A DNA stretch of 31,356 bases, taken from contig CALCZU010000146.1 in the NCBI GenBank assembly GCA_937903155.1, forward strand, positions 1-31,356, read 5' to 3'. The stretch's first letter is position 1. The number at the start of each line of letters is the position of its first letter. This document shows, piece by piece, positions 1 through 6,885 of the stretch. The translations under genes and the position numbers were made by a program. Source of the stretch: an uncultured Bdellovibrionales bacterium (GTDB lineage Bacteria; Bdellovibrionota; FAC87; UBA2466). The notes under the pieces are model-generated. The model searched no databases. It was not told the DNA's origin and saw nothing but the letters and a program-made list of their open reading frames with translations.

Positions 1-1
1 T

Positions 2-436
2 CCTGCTTTGATTGCACAAAGCTTGGTTCCGAATATCACTGAAGCTGAAGCGACGGCCTCAGTTGCATTATTGATGAAGTTAAACTTCATCGCCGTCGGT
101 GCCGACAACTGCATCGAAGCGATTGAGAATAACGAAATCGATACCGAAACTGCAGCCATGGGACAAAAGATTCACTTCGAGCAAATGGCAGAACTTGCCG
201 CTCAAAGTCTTTATACCCAAGGTCCTGAAACGCAAGATTTCGAAAGCGTTACCTTAAGCTTGCCGCTCGACAAAGTGAATGAACTGAAAAGTAAAATTCA
301 GGAGCTCATTCTCTCCGTCAAATCGTCTGCGACTCAGAGCCCGAACGATGCTGTTTATCAGCTCAACGTTCAGCTCTTCGCGCTGACCAAAACGATGGAA
401 CCGGCCAAAGCAAAAGGCGCTGAAAAAGCCGCTTAA
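2..436 (+). CDS. TIGR02147 family protein, C-terminal part (5' truncated by window)
   Basis: The reading frame is open to the left edge, so the gene begins outside the window and only the last 145 codons are present. The sequence follows the C-terminal DUF4423 part of TIGR02147 proteins: an HxxMxELAxxSL helix (HFEQMAELAAQSL), then a DFxSxTLSLP segment, and near the end VYQLNVQLFALTK, the family's characteristic (L)NxQLFxLTK ending. These proteins are numerous in Bdellovibrionota and Fibrobacteres. They usually carry an N-terminal helix-turn-helix-like half and are presumed to be regulators, but no biochemical role is established. The tail ends in an alanine/lysine-rich stretch. A strong hairpin follows 22 bp after the stop codon. 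Family assignment is from the recalled motif only. Confidence 0.8.
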   Translation, partial: PALIAQSLVPNITEAEATASVALLMKLNFIAVGADNCIEAIENNEIDTETAAMGQKIHFEQMAELAAQSLYTQGPETQDFESVTLSLPLDKVNELKSKIQELILSVKSSATQSPNDAVYQLNVQLFALTKTMEPAKAKGAEKAA

Positions 437-457
437 GACTAGAAAATTTAATTCTTT

Positions 458-487
458 AAAAGGCAGGCCTAAAAAAGCCTGCCTTTT
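458..487. terminator. bidirectional rho-independent terminator
   Basis: An 11-bp perfect inverted repeat (AAAAGGCAGGC / GCCTGCCTTTT) encloses an 8-nt loop. The run of T on the plus side continues into TATTTTTTG and the arm starts with A's, so it can end the TIGR02147 transcript on the plus strand and the TonB-like transcript on the minus strand. It lies between two converging genes and overlaps the last bases of the minus-strand gene. Confidence 0.85.
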
Positions 488-989
488 ATTTTTTGAGACG
501 GAATTTAAATTTTACGCGGAATGGGGAAAGTGGAGGAGACGGATCTTTCGCTTTCTCGTAATGGTTTGTAATGGCGTTTAATGCGGAATCATCGAGCGAT
601 GAAAATCCAGTGGAAAGTTCGATGTCTGCTGTAACCCACTCGCCTTTTGAATTTAAATTGAAATGAATAATGGCATCTCCTTCTTCCCCTTTTTTTTGGC
701 TCGAAAGAGGGTACTCGGGCGATGTAATGCCAAGTTCCGTTCCTGTAGAAATTCCAATGGTCTGAGGCGAGGAGCCTTCCGTTGCAGCGGTGTTCGTCGA
801 GGGAGAAAGAGTTCCTTCCCTTGGGCCTTTGGCTCTAGCTGAAGGTAGGGACGAGTGCGGTTTGAGTAGCTCCATTGCGATTTCACCCCGTTTAAAAGCA
901 ATCTCGGGATTTTTGGAATGGATTGGCAAACGAGTCAATAGTAACCCGTGTACGAAGAGTGAGAGAATCAAAAAAACAATCCAGTGCAT
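486..989 (-). CDS. TonB-like energy transducer
   Basis: 167 residues. An N-terminal hydrophobic segment (about residues 3-20, WIVFLILSLFVHGLLLTRL) would anchor the protein in the inner membrane. A low-complexity Ser/Pro/Thr linker follows (about 45-95), then a TonB C-terminal fold (about 95-165) with the pattern GDAIIHFNLNSKGEWVTADI, then STGFSSLDDSALNAI. TonB passes proton-motive energy from ExbBD to outer-membrane receptors. The start codon ATG directly follows the receptor stop codon (TAA then ATG), so the two genes are translationally linked and this TonB probably serves that receptor. The linker is short and lacks the long Pro-Lys/Pro-Glu repeats of E. coli TonB. No exbB or exbD is next to it. 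Confidence 0.72.
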   Translation of the reverse strand: MHWIVFLILSLFVHGLLLTRLPIHSKNPEIAFKRGEIAMELLKPHSSLPSARAKGPREGTLSPSTNTAATEGSSPQTIGISTGTELGITSPEYPLSSQKKGEEGDAIIHFNLNSKGEWVTADIELSTGFSSLDDSALNAITNHYEKAKDPSPPLSPFRVKFKFRLKK

Positions 990-2810
990 TTAAAGTGTTT
1001 GTTTCACTCCGATAAAAAAGCTAAGGCCGGCCGACGTGTAGCCATTGATGGCTTGGTACTGGGTGTTTAAGAGATTTTCGAGCCGAGCAAAAATTCGCGT
1101 TGTTTGAAAGAGTGAATAAGCGGCAGATAGGTTTACAAGATGATAGGTTGGCATCTCAAGTTTTTTAAACGAAGTCGGATCAATGTCCGTTCGACTTCCT
1201 ACCAAAAGATGGTCGAGAACGCATTCAAAGTCTGCATTCGAGTAAACAAGTGACGTCTTGATTTTATGCTTGGGTCGTCGCAATAAAATCTCTTGAGTAT
1301 TTGCGTCGCGTGTTTCGTTGTAAGTGTATTGCGATTCGAGTTTGATATTGTCGGTCGCGACCCAAGAGAGGGAGCTTTCAAAACCTTGAGAAAGGACTTT
1401 GCTGACATTCACGTACTTGCTTGATGCAAAATCGAAGTCGATGAGATTTCTTAAGTCGTTTCTGAAGTAAGTGACAAGCAGAGTGAGACGTTTTGTAAAA
1501 AGATTTTGTTCAACCCCTAGGTCGGACGAAAGGGCCGTTTCTGGATCAAGACGCGAATTGCCGAACTCGCCGAAAAGTTGGTAGAGCGAAGGAGATTTAA
1601 ACCCTGTTCCGAGTGCACCTCTCAGGGTCGTTCCGGTTGTTTTAAAAAAATAGCCGGGTGCGATTCGTTCAATATGCTGAAGGTAGAATTGGCTATGGTA
1701 GTCGGCTCGCGCTCCTACGGTTGCGTAGAAACCTTCTTTTTGAAGGTAGTCGTATTGAAGATAGAAAGAAGAGAGTTTTGTAGACGCGTCTGTTTCCTTC
1801 TTTCCCATTCCGAAATCAGATTGGATATTGGCCTTTTCGAATTGGTATTCCAATCCTTGAGTCAGTTGATGGTCGGAGGAAAGTTTAAACCGATTGATCC
1901 AATCGGCTTTATAGATTCCGCCATTCGAAATAGAGCGTGTATTGGGGGTAGAGCCGTAATCAAGACTTTTTCGGTCGATAAAACGGGTCGAAATTCCGAG
2001 CGTCGGCTCCCACATTCCTCGGCGTGAGTTTGCTTGCAAACGGATTAAAAGATTTTGCTGATTTGATTGATAGTTCGGCGTATCGACGGGTACGAGATCT
2101 AAATCTTGTTTTGCGTCGTAGTATCGAGTGGTGAGCTCGACGCGGGTTTCTTTTGCTACAATTTTGCCGAGTTTTGAAGAGAATCCGATATTTGAATTGC
2201 CATCTTTTTCAGTCCCAGTGACTGAAGCTGAAAGTCCGTCAGAGCGAGAACCCGTCCCTGATAAAGAATAATAGAGTGAATCCTTTTCGCTTCCGATCAG
2301 ATGAAAGCCGCCATTCACGGTTCCGAAAGAACCGCCTTCTAATTTAAGCGAGGCTTCGGGCTTTTGGTTAAACCCAGAGCGAGTGACGATATTAATGACT
2401 CCACCCACTCCCGGAAATAAAACAGACTGCGCACCGCGAATGACTTCGATTCTCTCGACGTTTGAGACATCCAAGAACGTTAAGTCAGGGCCTCTTCCCG
2501 GATCGGTGGGATCATTAAATTCAACGCCGTCGACGTAGACAAGGGTTTGCTCAGATTTTGATCCCCGAATGAAAATTGAAGTCGTTTGAGAACGATTAGC
2601 GGCTAGAACATCTACTCCGGGGATGTCTCGAAGGGCTTCGTAAACTGTTTTGTATTGTTTTAACTCGATATCTTCCCGACTGATCGATACAGACGACGGA
2701 AGCGATTGAGCTAAACCCACGGGCGAAATTTTTTGCGCCGTGACTTCAATGGTTGGAATTTCATCCGCTGCAAATAATGAAAGAGTAAAAAATAGAAAAA
2801 GGGTTTTCAT
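990..2810 (-). CDS. btuB: TonB-dependent outer-membrane receptor, BtuB-like (cobalamin)
   Basis: 606 residues. There is a signal peptide (about 1-15), a TonB box region (PTIEVTAQ), and a plug domain (about 35-145) with typical segments IPGVDVLAANR, IFIRGSKSEQTLVYVDG and VERIEVIRGAQSVLFPGVGG. A 22-strand-type beta-barrel with alternating aromatic strands continues to the C-terminus. Length and plug sequence match BtuB/cobalamin receptors (about 600 aa). The B12 role is supported by the cobalamin riboswitch directly upstream on the same strand. The last residue is Leu rather than the usual terminal aromatic. The start ATG is preceded by AGGAG at good spacing. A TonB-like gene follows without a gap. 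Substrate assignment rests on the riboswitch; other corrinoids remain possible. Confidence 0.85.
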   Translation of the reverse strand: MKTLFLFFTLSLFAADEIPTIEVTAQKISPVGLAQSLPSSVSISREDIELKQYKTVYEALRDIPGVDVLAANRSQTTSIFIRGSKSEQTLVYVDGVEFNDPTDPGRGPDLTFLDVSNVERIEVIRGAQSVLFPGVGGVINIVTRSGFNQKPEASLKLEGGSFGTVNGGFHLIGSEKDSLYYSLSGTGSRSDGLSASVTGTEKDGNSNIGFSSKLGKIVAKETRVELTTRYYDAKQDLDLVPVDTPNYQSNQQNLLIRLQANSRRGMWEPTLGISTRFIDRKSLDYGSTPNTRSISNGGIYKADWINRFKLSSDHQLTQGLEYQFEKANIQSDFGMGKKETDASTKLSSFYLQYDYLQKEGFYATVGARADYHSQFYLQHIERIAPGYFFKTTGTTLRGALGTGFKSPSLYQLFGEFGNSRLDPETALSSDLGVEQNLFTKRLTLLVTYFRNDLRNLIDFDFASSKYVNVSKVLSQGFESSLSWVATDNIKLESQYTYNETRDANTQEILLRRPKHKIKTSLVYSNADFECVLDHLLVGSRTDIDPTSFKKLEMPTYHLVNLSAAYSLFQTTRIFARLENLLNTQYQAINGYTSAGLSFFIGVKQTL

Positions 2811-2819
2811 GTGTCTCCT

Positions 2820-2920
2820 GCTCGGGATTTGTTTTACCAGGCATTCGGACTTTCACCGTTGCGGCACAGTACCGGATTCACACCGGATTTCCCCTGGTAG
2901 GCGAGAAGCTTTCACATGAA
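2820..2920 (-). promoter_or_regulatory. cobalamin riboswitch
   Basis: On the minus strand the leader of the receptor gene carries the conserved cobalamin aptamer order. It has a closing stem CTACCAGG / CCTGGTA (2893-2900 with 2835-2841), then GGGGAAATCCGGTG, AATCCGG, ACTGTGCCGCAACGGTG, and the B12 box AAGTCCGAATGCCTGGTA. The receptor start codon lies 24 nt beyond the closing stem, with its AGGAG in between, and no oligo-U terminator is visible. Control of translation initiation is therefore more likely than attenuation. Binding of a cobalamin would lower receptor and TonB synthesis. Confidence 0.92.
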
Positions 2921-2936
2921 TTTCAAATTTAGTCAA

Positions 2937-3632
2937 CTATCGGCGGCTGCGCACTTTTTCGGATTTTTTCAGTCCGGTGTAAGCGACTTCGGCGTTATTA
3001 TTTTGCGAACTTGCGACCGATTGCGAAGCGCTTTTTGAGAGTTCAGCACTGATGATGGATTGTCGTGCATTTTGAGACATCGTTAAGCTTAGAACGGAAA
3101 GCAATGTCGCAACGACACTCGCGCAGATTGCAAATTTAGTCAGAAAAGAAGGCTTTTCTTCTTTTTTAGGCAGTAAAAACTCATCTAAAGACTGGCCTGT
3201 TTTCGATTGAACTTGCGTCGAAATCTTTTCGAGGTTCTGAGTGATGGTCGTTGTGACTTCCTTCACCGCACTCCATTGCTTTACCATCGACTCCATCGAA
3301 TTTTCGATGGCTTTGCAGGCGGCATCCATTTCTTTCTTTAAATTTTTTTCAGTTTTTGTTTCGGAAGCGATTTCAGTGCCGACCGCTTCGGTTTCTGCGG
3401 GTTTGCGACGGCTTCTTCTTTGACGTTTTGGCTTGTCTTCTTCGTCTTTTGCTTCAACTTCTTCGGAGCTTTCTTCTGCAACGGCTTCCACTTCCGAAAG
3501 GGAAATATTGCGAGTTTGAGAGTCGTTTAAAAGTTCTGCTTCATTTGTTTCATTTTCGGCACTTTCGTCCGATGAAGTTTCGAGTTCTTCCACACCGTCT
3601 AATTCGACTAATTCTTTTTTACGTCTTGCCAT
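2937..3632 (-). CDS. hypothetical acidic coiled-coil membrane protein
   Basis: 231 residues, family not recognised. The N-terminal third is very acidic (Glu/Asp/Ser rich), then a basic patch KPKRQRRSRRKPAE occurs near residues 72-85. A helical stretch that could be a coiled coil follows (about 95-150, with EKNLKKEMDAACKAIENSM and heptad-like leucines). A single hydrophobic segment (about 168-188, FAICASVVATLLSVLSLTM) is followed by a short Ser/Gln/Asn-rich tail. There is no signal peptide, so a tail-anchored or single-span inner-membrane protein is likely. No start-defining ribosome site is obvious; ATG at 3632 is the longest sensible start. The stop lies upstream of the riboswitch leader of the receptor on the same strand. 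Function unknown. Confidence 0.7.
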   Translation of the reverse strand: MARRKKELVELDGVEELETSSDESAENETNEAELLNDSQTRNISLSEVEAVAEESSEEVEAKDEEDKPKRQRRSRRKPAETEAVGTEIASETKTEKNLKKEMDAACKAIENSMESMVKQWSAVKEVTTTITQNLEKISTQVQSKTGQSLDEFLLPKKEEKPSFLTKFAICASVVATLLSVLSLTMSQNARQSIISAELSKSASQSVASSQNNNAEVAYTGLKKSEKVRSRR

Positions 3633-3769
3633 TGGATACCCCTAAATCGTTTCGGTTACGGCCGTCCATAGGACGACATCTCATGCTGAGTGAGCAAGCT
3701 GTATGCCATGGGTCTTCATGCCTGCCGAAGCCTACGAGAGTGACGATTTTGGGCAGGGCGAACAAATTC

Positions 3770-3798
3770 TTGCTGTAAAAGGGCAAAGTGCCTATTCT
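3770..3798 (+). promoter_or_regulatory. sigma-70 type promoter, nearly leaderless
   Basis: TTGCTG (3770-3775), a 17-bp spacer and TATTCT (3793-3798). The predicted transcript start is around 3805, only one to three bases before the ATG at 3807. No Shine-Dalgarno-like sequence precedes that ATG. Confidence 0.5.
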
Positions 3799-3806
3799 CA
3801 CTCCCG

Positions 3807-4223
3807 ATGGCACCGAACGCTTTATACTGCATTGAAAGAGACAAACTGATTGGGACGTATGCTTTGGTAGGTTACCAGGTGAAGCCCCCCACGGGAGAGG
3901 TATGGGATTGGACGCCCATTTCGAGAGGATATCTTTTCTACTCTGTGGAAGGGTTGATGTCGGGCGCCCTCAATTTTGATGTTGAGAAAGCACCTGTAGG
4001 AATCAAACCTCCCGACAGGGCATTTCTTTTTTATTCTGGCCCTTACGAAATCACCGAAAAAGATTTGGTCCACAAAGTGGAAATTGCGAGTGATCTGAGT
4101 TGGGTCGGTAGAAGGTTAAGCCGTCTTCCTTCTTGGGACGAAAAAGGTCATTTGGTTTTGCAGGGGAAGGGCGCTTTCGGCCTCGGGATCCTGACTTGGA
4201 AGAAAATCAAAAGCGCGACTTAG
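3807..4223 (+). CDS. lipocalin-like domain protein
   Basis: 138 residues resembling the Lipocalin_5 family (PF13924), small single-domain proteins of about 130-150 aa. Visible hallmarks are LIGTYALVGYQ at the start, RGYLFYSVEGLMSGAL (the family's GYLxYxxxGxMS motif), LFYSGPYEI, and HKVEIASDLSWVGRRLSR in the second half. There is no signal peptide, so it is probably cytoplasmic. The ligand and role of this family are unknown. There is no ribosome binding site before the ATG and a promoter ends just upstream, so the mRNA may be leaderless. The 3' end overlaps the convergent START-domain gene by 4 bp. Confidence 0.72.
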   Translation: MAPNALYCIERDKLIGTYALVGYQVKPPTGEVWDWTPISRGYLFYSVEGLMSGALNFDVEKAPVGIKPPDRAFLFYSGPYEITEKDLVHKVEIASDLSWVGRRLSRLPSWDEKGHLVLQGKGAFGLGILTWKKIKSAT

Positions 4224-4888
4224 AAGCGAGTCGTTTTTTCAATGACGGTTTTAAACTCTTCGGGAATGGCGATGTTTTTCTTCGCGGCCTGTTTGCGAAT
4301 TCCTTCGATCGTATTGCGGGGCCAGTTTTTCTGAAAGAGATTGACGACCCAGTTCGGAATCGATCCTTTGGGATCGCAGTGGAGTTCGCCATCGATAAAA
4401 CTTTTTTTCCCGCCTTCAATCGAAGTTAATTTCATAATGCCGAATGCGATTTCACCTCGCACAAAATCTGTTTTGGGTCCGGGGAGACTTGTAGGCGAAT
4501 AGTTCAACGAAAAACTTTTCTTATCGGGATCGATTTTGATTTCGACTTGGGTGACAAATTCTCGATCTTTTAAAATGAAGGGCGTTCTGATGTGATTGTA
4601 CTCGATATAGGTAAACGGGTTAAGGCGTTTTAGCATCGTCGATTCTTCGAGGCTGTCGACCCATTCAAAGGCTCTCTTCGTATCGAGGAGAACCGAGGCG
4701 ACTTTCCAAAGAGGCGCGTCGATATTTCCAAGGCCCTTTAAAGCATAGAGAGGGCTGCCAGGCATCTTTCGGTAGAAAGTCGAAATCCCATCTTCGTCGC
4801 CGGACTTTTGCCATCTGAGAGTCTCTTCATCGGCAGATAAAATTAGAGTGGAAAAACATAGAAGAAAGATTAAAAAAAGTGCCTTCAT
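4220..4888 (-). CDS. START-domain lipid-binding protein, exported
   Basis: 222 residues with a clear signal peptide (MKALFLIFLLCFSTLILSA, cleavage around residue 19). The mature part matches the START/SRPBCC fold: GISTFYRKMPGSPLYALKGLGNIDAPLWKVASVL, then ILKDREFVTQVEI, then a final amphipathic helix NTIEGIRKQAAKK. Related bacterial proteins are annotated as START domain or lipid-transport proteins that bind a hydrophobic ligand in a deep cavity. The ligand is unknown here. Export to the periplasm suggests a role with envelope lipids or prey-derived lipids (inference). No clear Shine-Dalgarno sequence is seen before the ATG. Its 3' end overlaps the lipocalin-like gene by 4 bp, so the two transcripts converge. 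Confidence 0.8.
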   Translation of the reverse strand: MKALFLIFLLCFSTLILSADEETLRWQKSGDEDGISTFYRKMPGSPLYALKGLGNIDAPLWKVASVLLDTKRAFEWVDSLEESTMLKRLNPFTYIEYNHIRTPFILKDREFVTQVEIKIDPDKKSFSLNYSPTSLPGPKTDFVRGEIAFGIMKLTSIEGGKKSFIDGELHCDPKGSIPNWVVNLFQKNWPRNTIEGIRKQAAKKNIAIPEEFKTVIEKTTRF

Positions 4889-4997
4889 GAATTTCAGGAG
4901 TCTACCATGAGTGACTAAAATTTTTCCATTTTAAGAGTAAAAATAACGAAATCGTCAAAAATCTTGACACTGACTAAGTGCGTAAGTTTCAATTCAG

Positions 4998-5026
4998 TTG
5001 CTCCGCATTATGTCATTCGGTACAAT
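4998..5026 (+). promoter_or_regulatory. sigma-70 type promoter for the DUF5989 gene
   Basis: TTGCTC (4998-5003), a 17-bp spacer and TACAAT (5021-5026). The predicted start near 5033 leaves a very short leader that just includes GGAGG at 5035-5039. A consensus TTGACA also occurs at 4964-4969 but has no -10 box at the right distance. Confidence 0.45.
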
Positions 5027-5050
5027 AAGAGTTTGGAGGCCTTCCGACAT

Positions 5051-5215
5051 ATGGACAACTCGAAAAATTCCGCCATGAAAGAGTTATGGGACTTTGCAAG
5101 AACAAGAAAGAAGTTTTGGCTTTTGCCTCTCGTTTTAGTTCTCGTAACGCTCGGGTTACTTCTGTTTTTAATCGAAGGCTCAGCTATTTCGCCTTTCGTC
5201 TATACGCTTTTTTAA
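5051..5215 (+). CDS. DUF5989 family small membrane protein
   Basis: 54 residues from ATG 5051. The core KELWDFARTRKKFWLLPLVLVLVTLG and the ending EGSAISPFVYTLF match DUF5989, proteins of about 50 aa with one transmembrane helix and the nearly invariant (A/S)PFIYTLF C-terminus. A longer frame to 4964 exists, but the family length and GGAGG 11 nt upstream favour 5051. In other genomes DUF5989 sits beside SxtJ-like proteins and carbamoyltransferases. Those partners are absent here and the function is unknown. It is followed 22 bp later by a gene for a small exported protein. Confidence 0.82.
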   Translation: MDNSKNSAMKELWDFARTRKKFWLLPLVLVLVTLGLLLFLIEGSAISPFVYTLF

Positions 5216-5237
5216 TCACGGGTAGTAGAGGTGTAAA

Positions 5238-5657
5238 TTGAAGGTCATTATTTTATTGGTATGCTTTTCTATTGTGGGATGGGCAGAGAGTGGAAGCGCG
5301 CCTGCCGCTCAACCTCAAGCACAGCAGGGTAGGCAACCTGCCAATCCGAATGTCTTGGACGCGTTTACTCCCGGCTTTTTTGATAAAGTGGGCCCTGCAA
5401 ATGAGAATCCTAATTGGAACGGTCCTAAAGTCACTGCCGATGTGTTAAAAACTTTTAAAGCGGAATGTGAGTCTGAAAAGGCCAAGGGAGGAATGTCCGC
5501 TTTTTCCCGATGTGTCGCTGGGAAAGAAGATAATGCCGTAAAGTTGCGAGAGCAGAAAATTGATGAGACGAACCGGATCAATAATCTTCCGATTCAGAAT
5601 GCTAAGCCTCAGCTCATCAAGGAAGAAGAAACAAATTCCATTCAGGAAAATGATTGA
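5238..5657 (+). CDS. small exported protein, unknown function (TTG start)
   Basis: 139 residues starting from TTG with GTAGAGGTG upstream. A signal peptide is visible (MKVIILLVCFSIVGWAES, cleavage around residue 17), then a Gln/Pro/Ala-rich stretch, then a charged soluble part with two cysteines in CESEKAKGGMSAFSRC that could form a disulfide. I do not recognise the family. It lies 22 bp after the DUF5989 gene and may be cotranscribed with it. No ATG offers a start that keeps the signal peptide, which supports the TTG. Confidence 0.68.
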   Translation: MKVIILLVCFSIVGWAESGSAPAAQPQAQQGRQPANPNVLDAFTPGFFDKVGPANENPNWNGPKVTADVLKTFKAECESEKAKGGMSAFSRCVAGKEDNAVKLREQKIDETNRINNLPIQNAKPQLIKEEETNSIQEND

Positions 5658-5662
5658 ATAAT

Positions 5663-5717
5663 TGAGGCATTCTCGATAATAGCTTTGCTTCTTTGAACAA
5701 TCTGGAGAATTGCCTCA
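5663..5717 (+). promoter_or_regulatory. leader hairpin covering the ribosome binding site of the epimerase gene
   Basis: GAGGCATTCTC (5664-5674) is complementary to GAGAATTGCCTC (5705-5716) except for one bulged base, and the preceding T can pair with the A of the ATG. The right arm contains the Shine-Dalgarno GGAG (5704-5707) and runs to the start codon. The loop is about 30 nt. In mRNA this would hide the translation start. Confidence 0.5.
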
Positions 5718-6130
5718 TGTCCCTGAAGTTGTCACATATTGCGATTGCAAACCCCAGTATTAAAGACGTTTTTGAAAAACTCAAGGTGCTTGAATTCGAG
5801 ATTGAAACGATTCACGAAGTCCCCACTGAAAAAGTAAAAGCTGCGATGTTACCCATGGCTACCTCGTCGGAATTACGTCTTGAAATCTTGGAACCGACTT
5901 CCACTGAAAGCCCCATCTCAAAATTTCTCGAGAAGAAATCGATGGGTGGAATTCACCATCTTTGTTTTGAAGTGAAAGATTTACCGCAATGGGAATTAAA
6001 ACTAAAAAAAAGCGGGGCAGAAATTCTGCCTCCCGGAATTCGCAAGGCCGCTCGTGGAAAAGCTCTTTTCATCCATCCTAAAAGCATGGGCGGAGTTCTT
6101 GTGGAGTTGGAAGAAATTGAACACTCATGA
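5717..6130 (+). CDS. mce: methylmalonyl-CoA epimerase (VOC/glyoxalase family)
   Basis: 137 residues. The enzyme interconverts (R)- and (S)-methylmalonyl-CoA in propionate, odd-chain fatty acid and branched amino acid breakdown, feeding succinyl-CoA. Diagnostic segments are LSHIAIANP (first metal His), LRLEILEP followed by SPISKFLEKK, GIHHLCFEV (second metal His), and FIHPKSMGGVLVELEE with the C-terminal Glu. These match the order of family metal ligands. ATG 5717 is chosen because GGAG lies 9 nt upstream and the first strand starts right after it; an upstream TTG in frame adds only 8 residues. The stop overlaps the rhomboid gene by 4 bp. Mutase genes are not in the window. Confidence 0.85.
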   Translation: MSLKLSHIAIANPSIKDVFEKLKVLEFEIETIHEVPTEKVKAAMLPMATSSELRLEILEPTSTESPISKFLEKKSMGGIHHLCFEVKDLPQWELKLKKSGAEILPPGIRKAARGKALFIHPKSMGGVLVELEEIEHS

Positions 6131-6885
6131 ACAATCGTTACGATCAAATCAGCCCTGTCCCTCCGATGACTCAAGCGATTAAGATCATCGTTTTCTTGTG
6201 CGTCGGTTTATACTTCTTTGATTTTGCTTTAATTCATATCAAAGAGTTTTATTTAAATGAGTACTTAGGGCTTGTGCCGGCTCGGATCAAGCTGAATTTA
6301 TGGTTGTGGCAGTTTGTGACTTATATTTTCATGCATGGCCATCCCTTGCATCTTCTCTTGAACATGTTGATTCTGTGGTATTTTGGTGCCGAGCTTGAAC
6401 AGCGTTTAGGGACGAAGCAATTTGTTTTCTTTTTCTTTTTGGCGGGCGTCGGCGCGGGACTTTTTAATTACGGTATCAATGTCTTATTTAATGACCCTGC
6501 GAAGAGTTTGAATCCGATTGTCGGGGCGAGTGGTGCTATCTACGGAATTTTAGCGGCCTACGCTTTGTTTTTTGGGAATCGGTATTTCTTGGTGTTCTTT
6601 GTTTTTCCGATGAAAGCAAAGTATTTTGTGCTTGTGATGGCGGGGATTGAGCTGATTACGGGCGTTCAGTCGAGCACTCAAGACAACGTCGCTCATTTTG
6701 CTCATATCGGCGGAATGGTAGTTGGTGGCGCTTACATCTACTTGCGGTATATCAATCCTCCCGGCGGTGGCGGTTGGGGCGGTAAAAGCAAAAAAGAGAT
6801 GGAACGCGAACGTCTTAAAAAACAGTTTACTCTGATCGTAAATGAGTCTTCTCAGAAACCTAAAGACGGTCCTTTTTGGAATTAA
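6127..6885 (+). CDS. rhomboid family intramembrane serine protease
   Basis: 252 residues with six or seven membrane helices. The catalytic dyad is visible: Ser135 in GASGA and His193 in AHIGG. The conserved HGHPLHLLLNM (residues 70-80, HxxxN) lies in the second core helix. Rhomboids cut transmembrane segments of substrate proteins inside the membrane. A glycine-rich linker (PPGGGGWGGKSKKEMERERL, about 210-230) leads to a basic soluble C-terminal tail that is not part of the core. It overlaps the epimerase gene by 4 bp (ATGA type) and converges, with a 4-bp overlap, on the next minus-strand gene. Substrate unknown. Confidence 0.92.
   Translation: MNNRYDQISPVPPMTQAIKIIVFLCVGLYFFDFALIHIKEFYLNEYLGLVPARIKLNLWLWQFVTYIFMHGHPLHLLLNMLILWYFGAELEQRLGTKQFVFFFFLAGVGAGLFNYGINVLFNDPAKSLNPIVGASGAIYGILAAYALFFGNRYFLVFFVFPMKAKYFVLVMAGIELITGVQSSTQDNVAHFAHIGGMVVGGAYIYLRYINPPGGGGWGGKSKKEMERERLKKQFTLIVNESSQKPKDGPFWN

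Noticed and set aside
3619..3813. 64-codon minus-strand frame upstream of the coiled-coil gene
   Set aside because: No family signal, and it overlaps the promoter of the lipocalin-like gene and the start of the next gene.
4964..5050. N-terminal extension of the DUF5989 gene from an upstream TTG
   Set aside because: The family is about 50 aa, and a GGAGG with a promoter lies inside this stretch.
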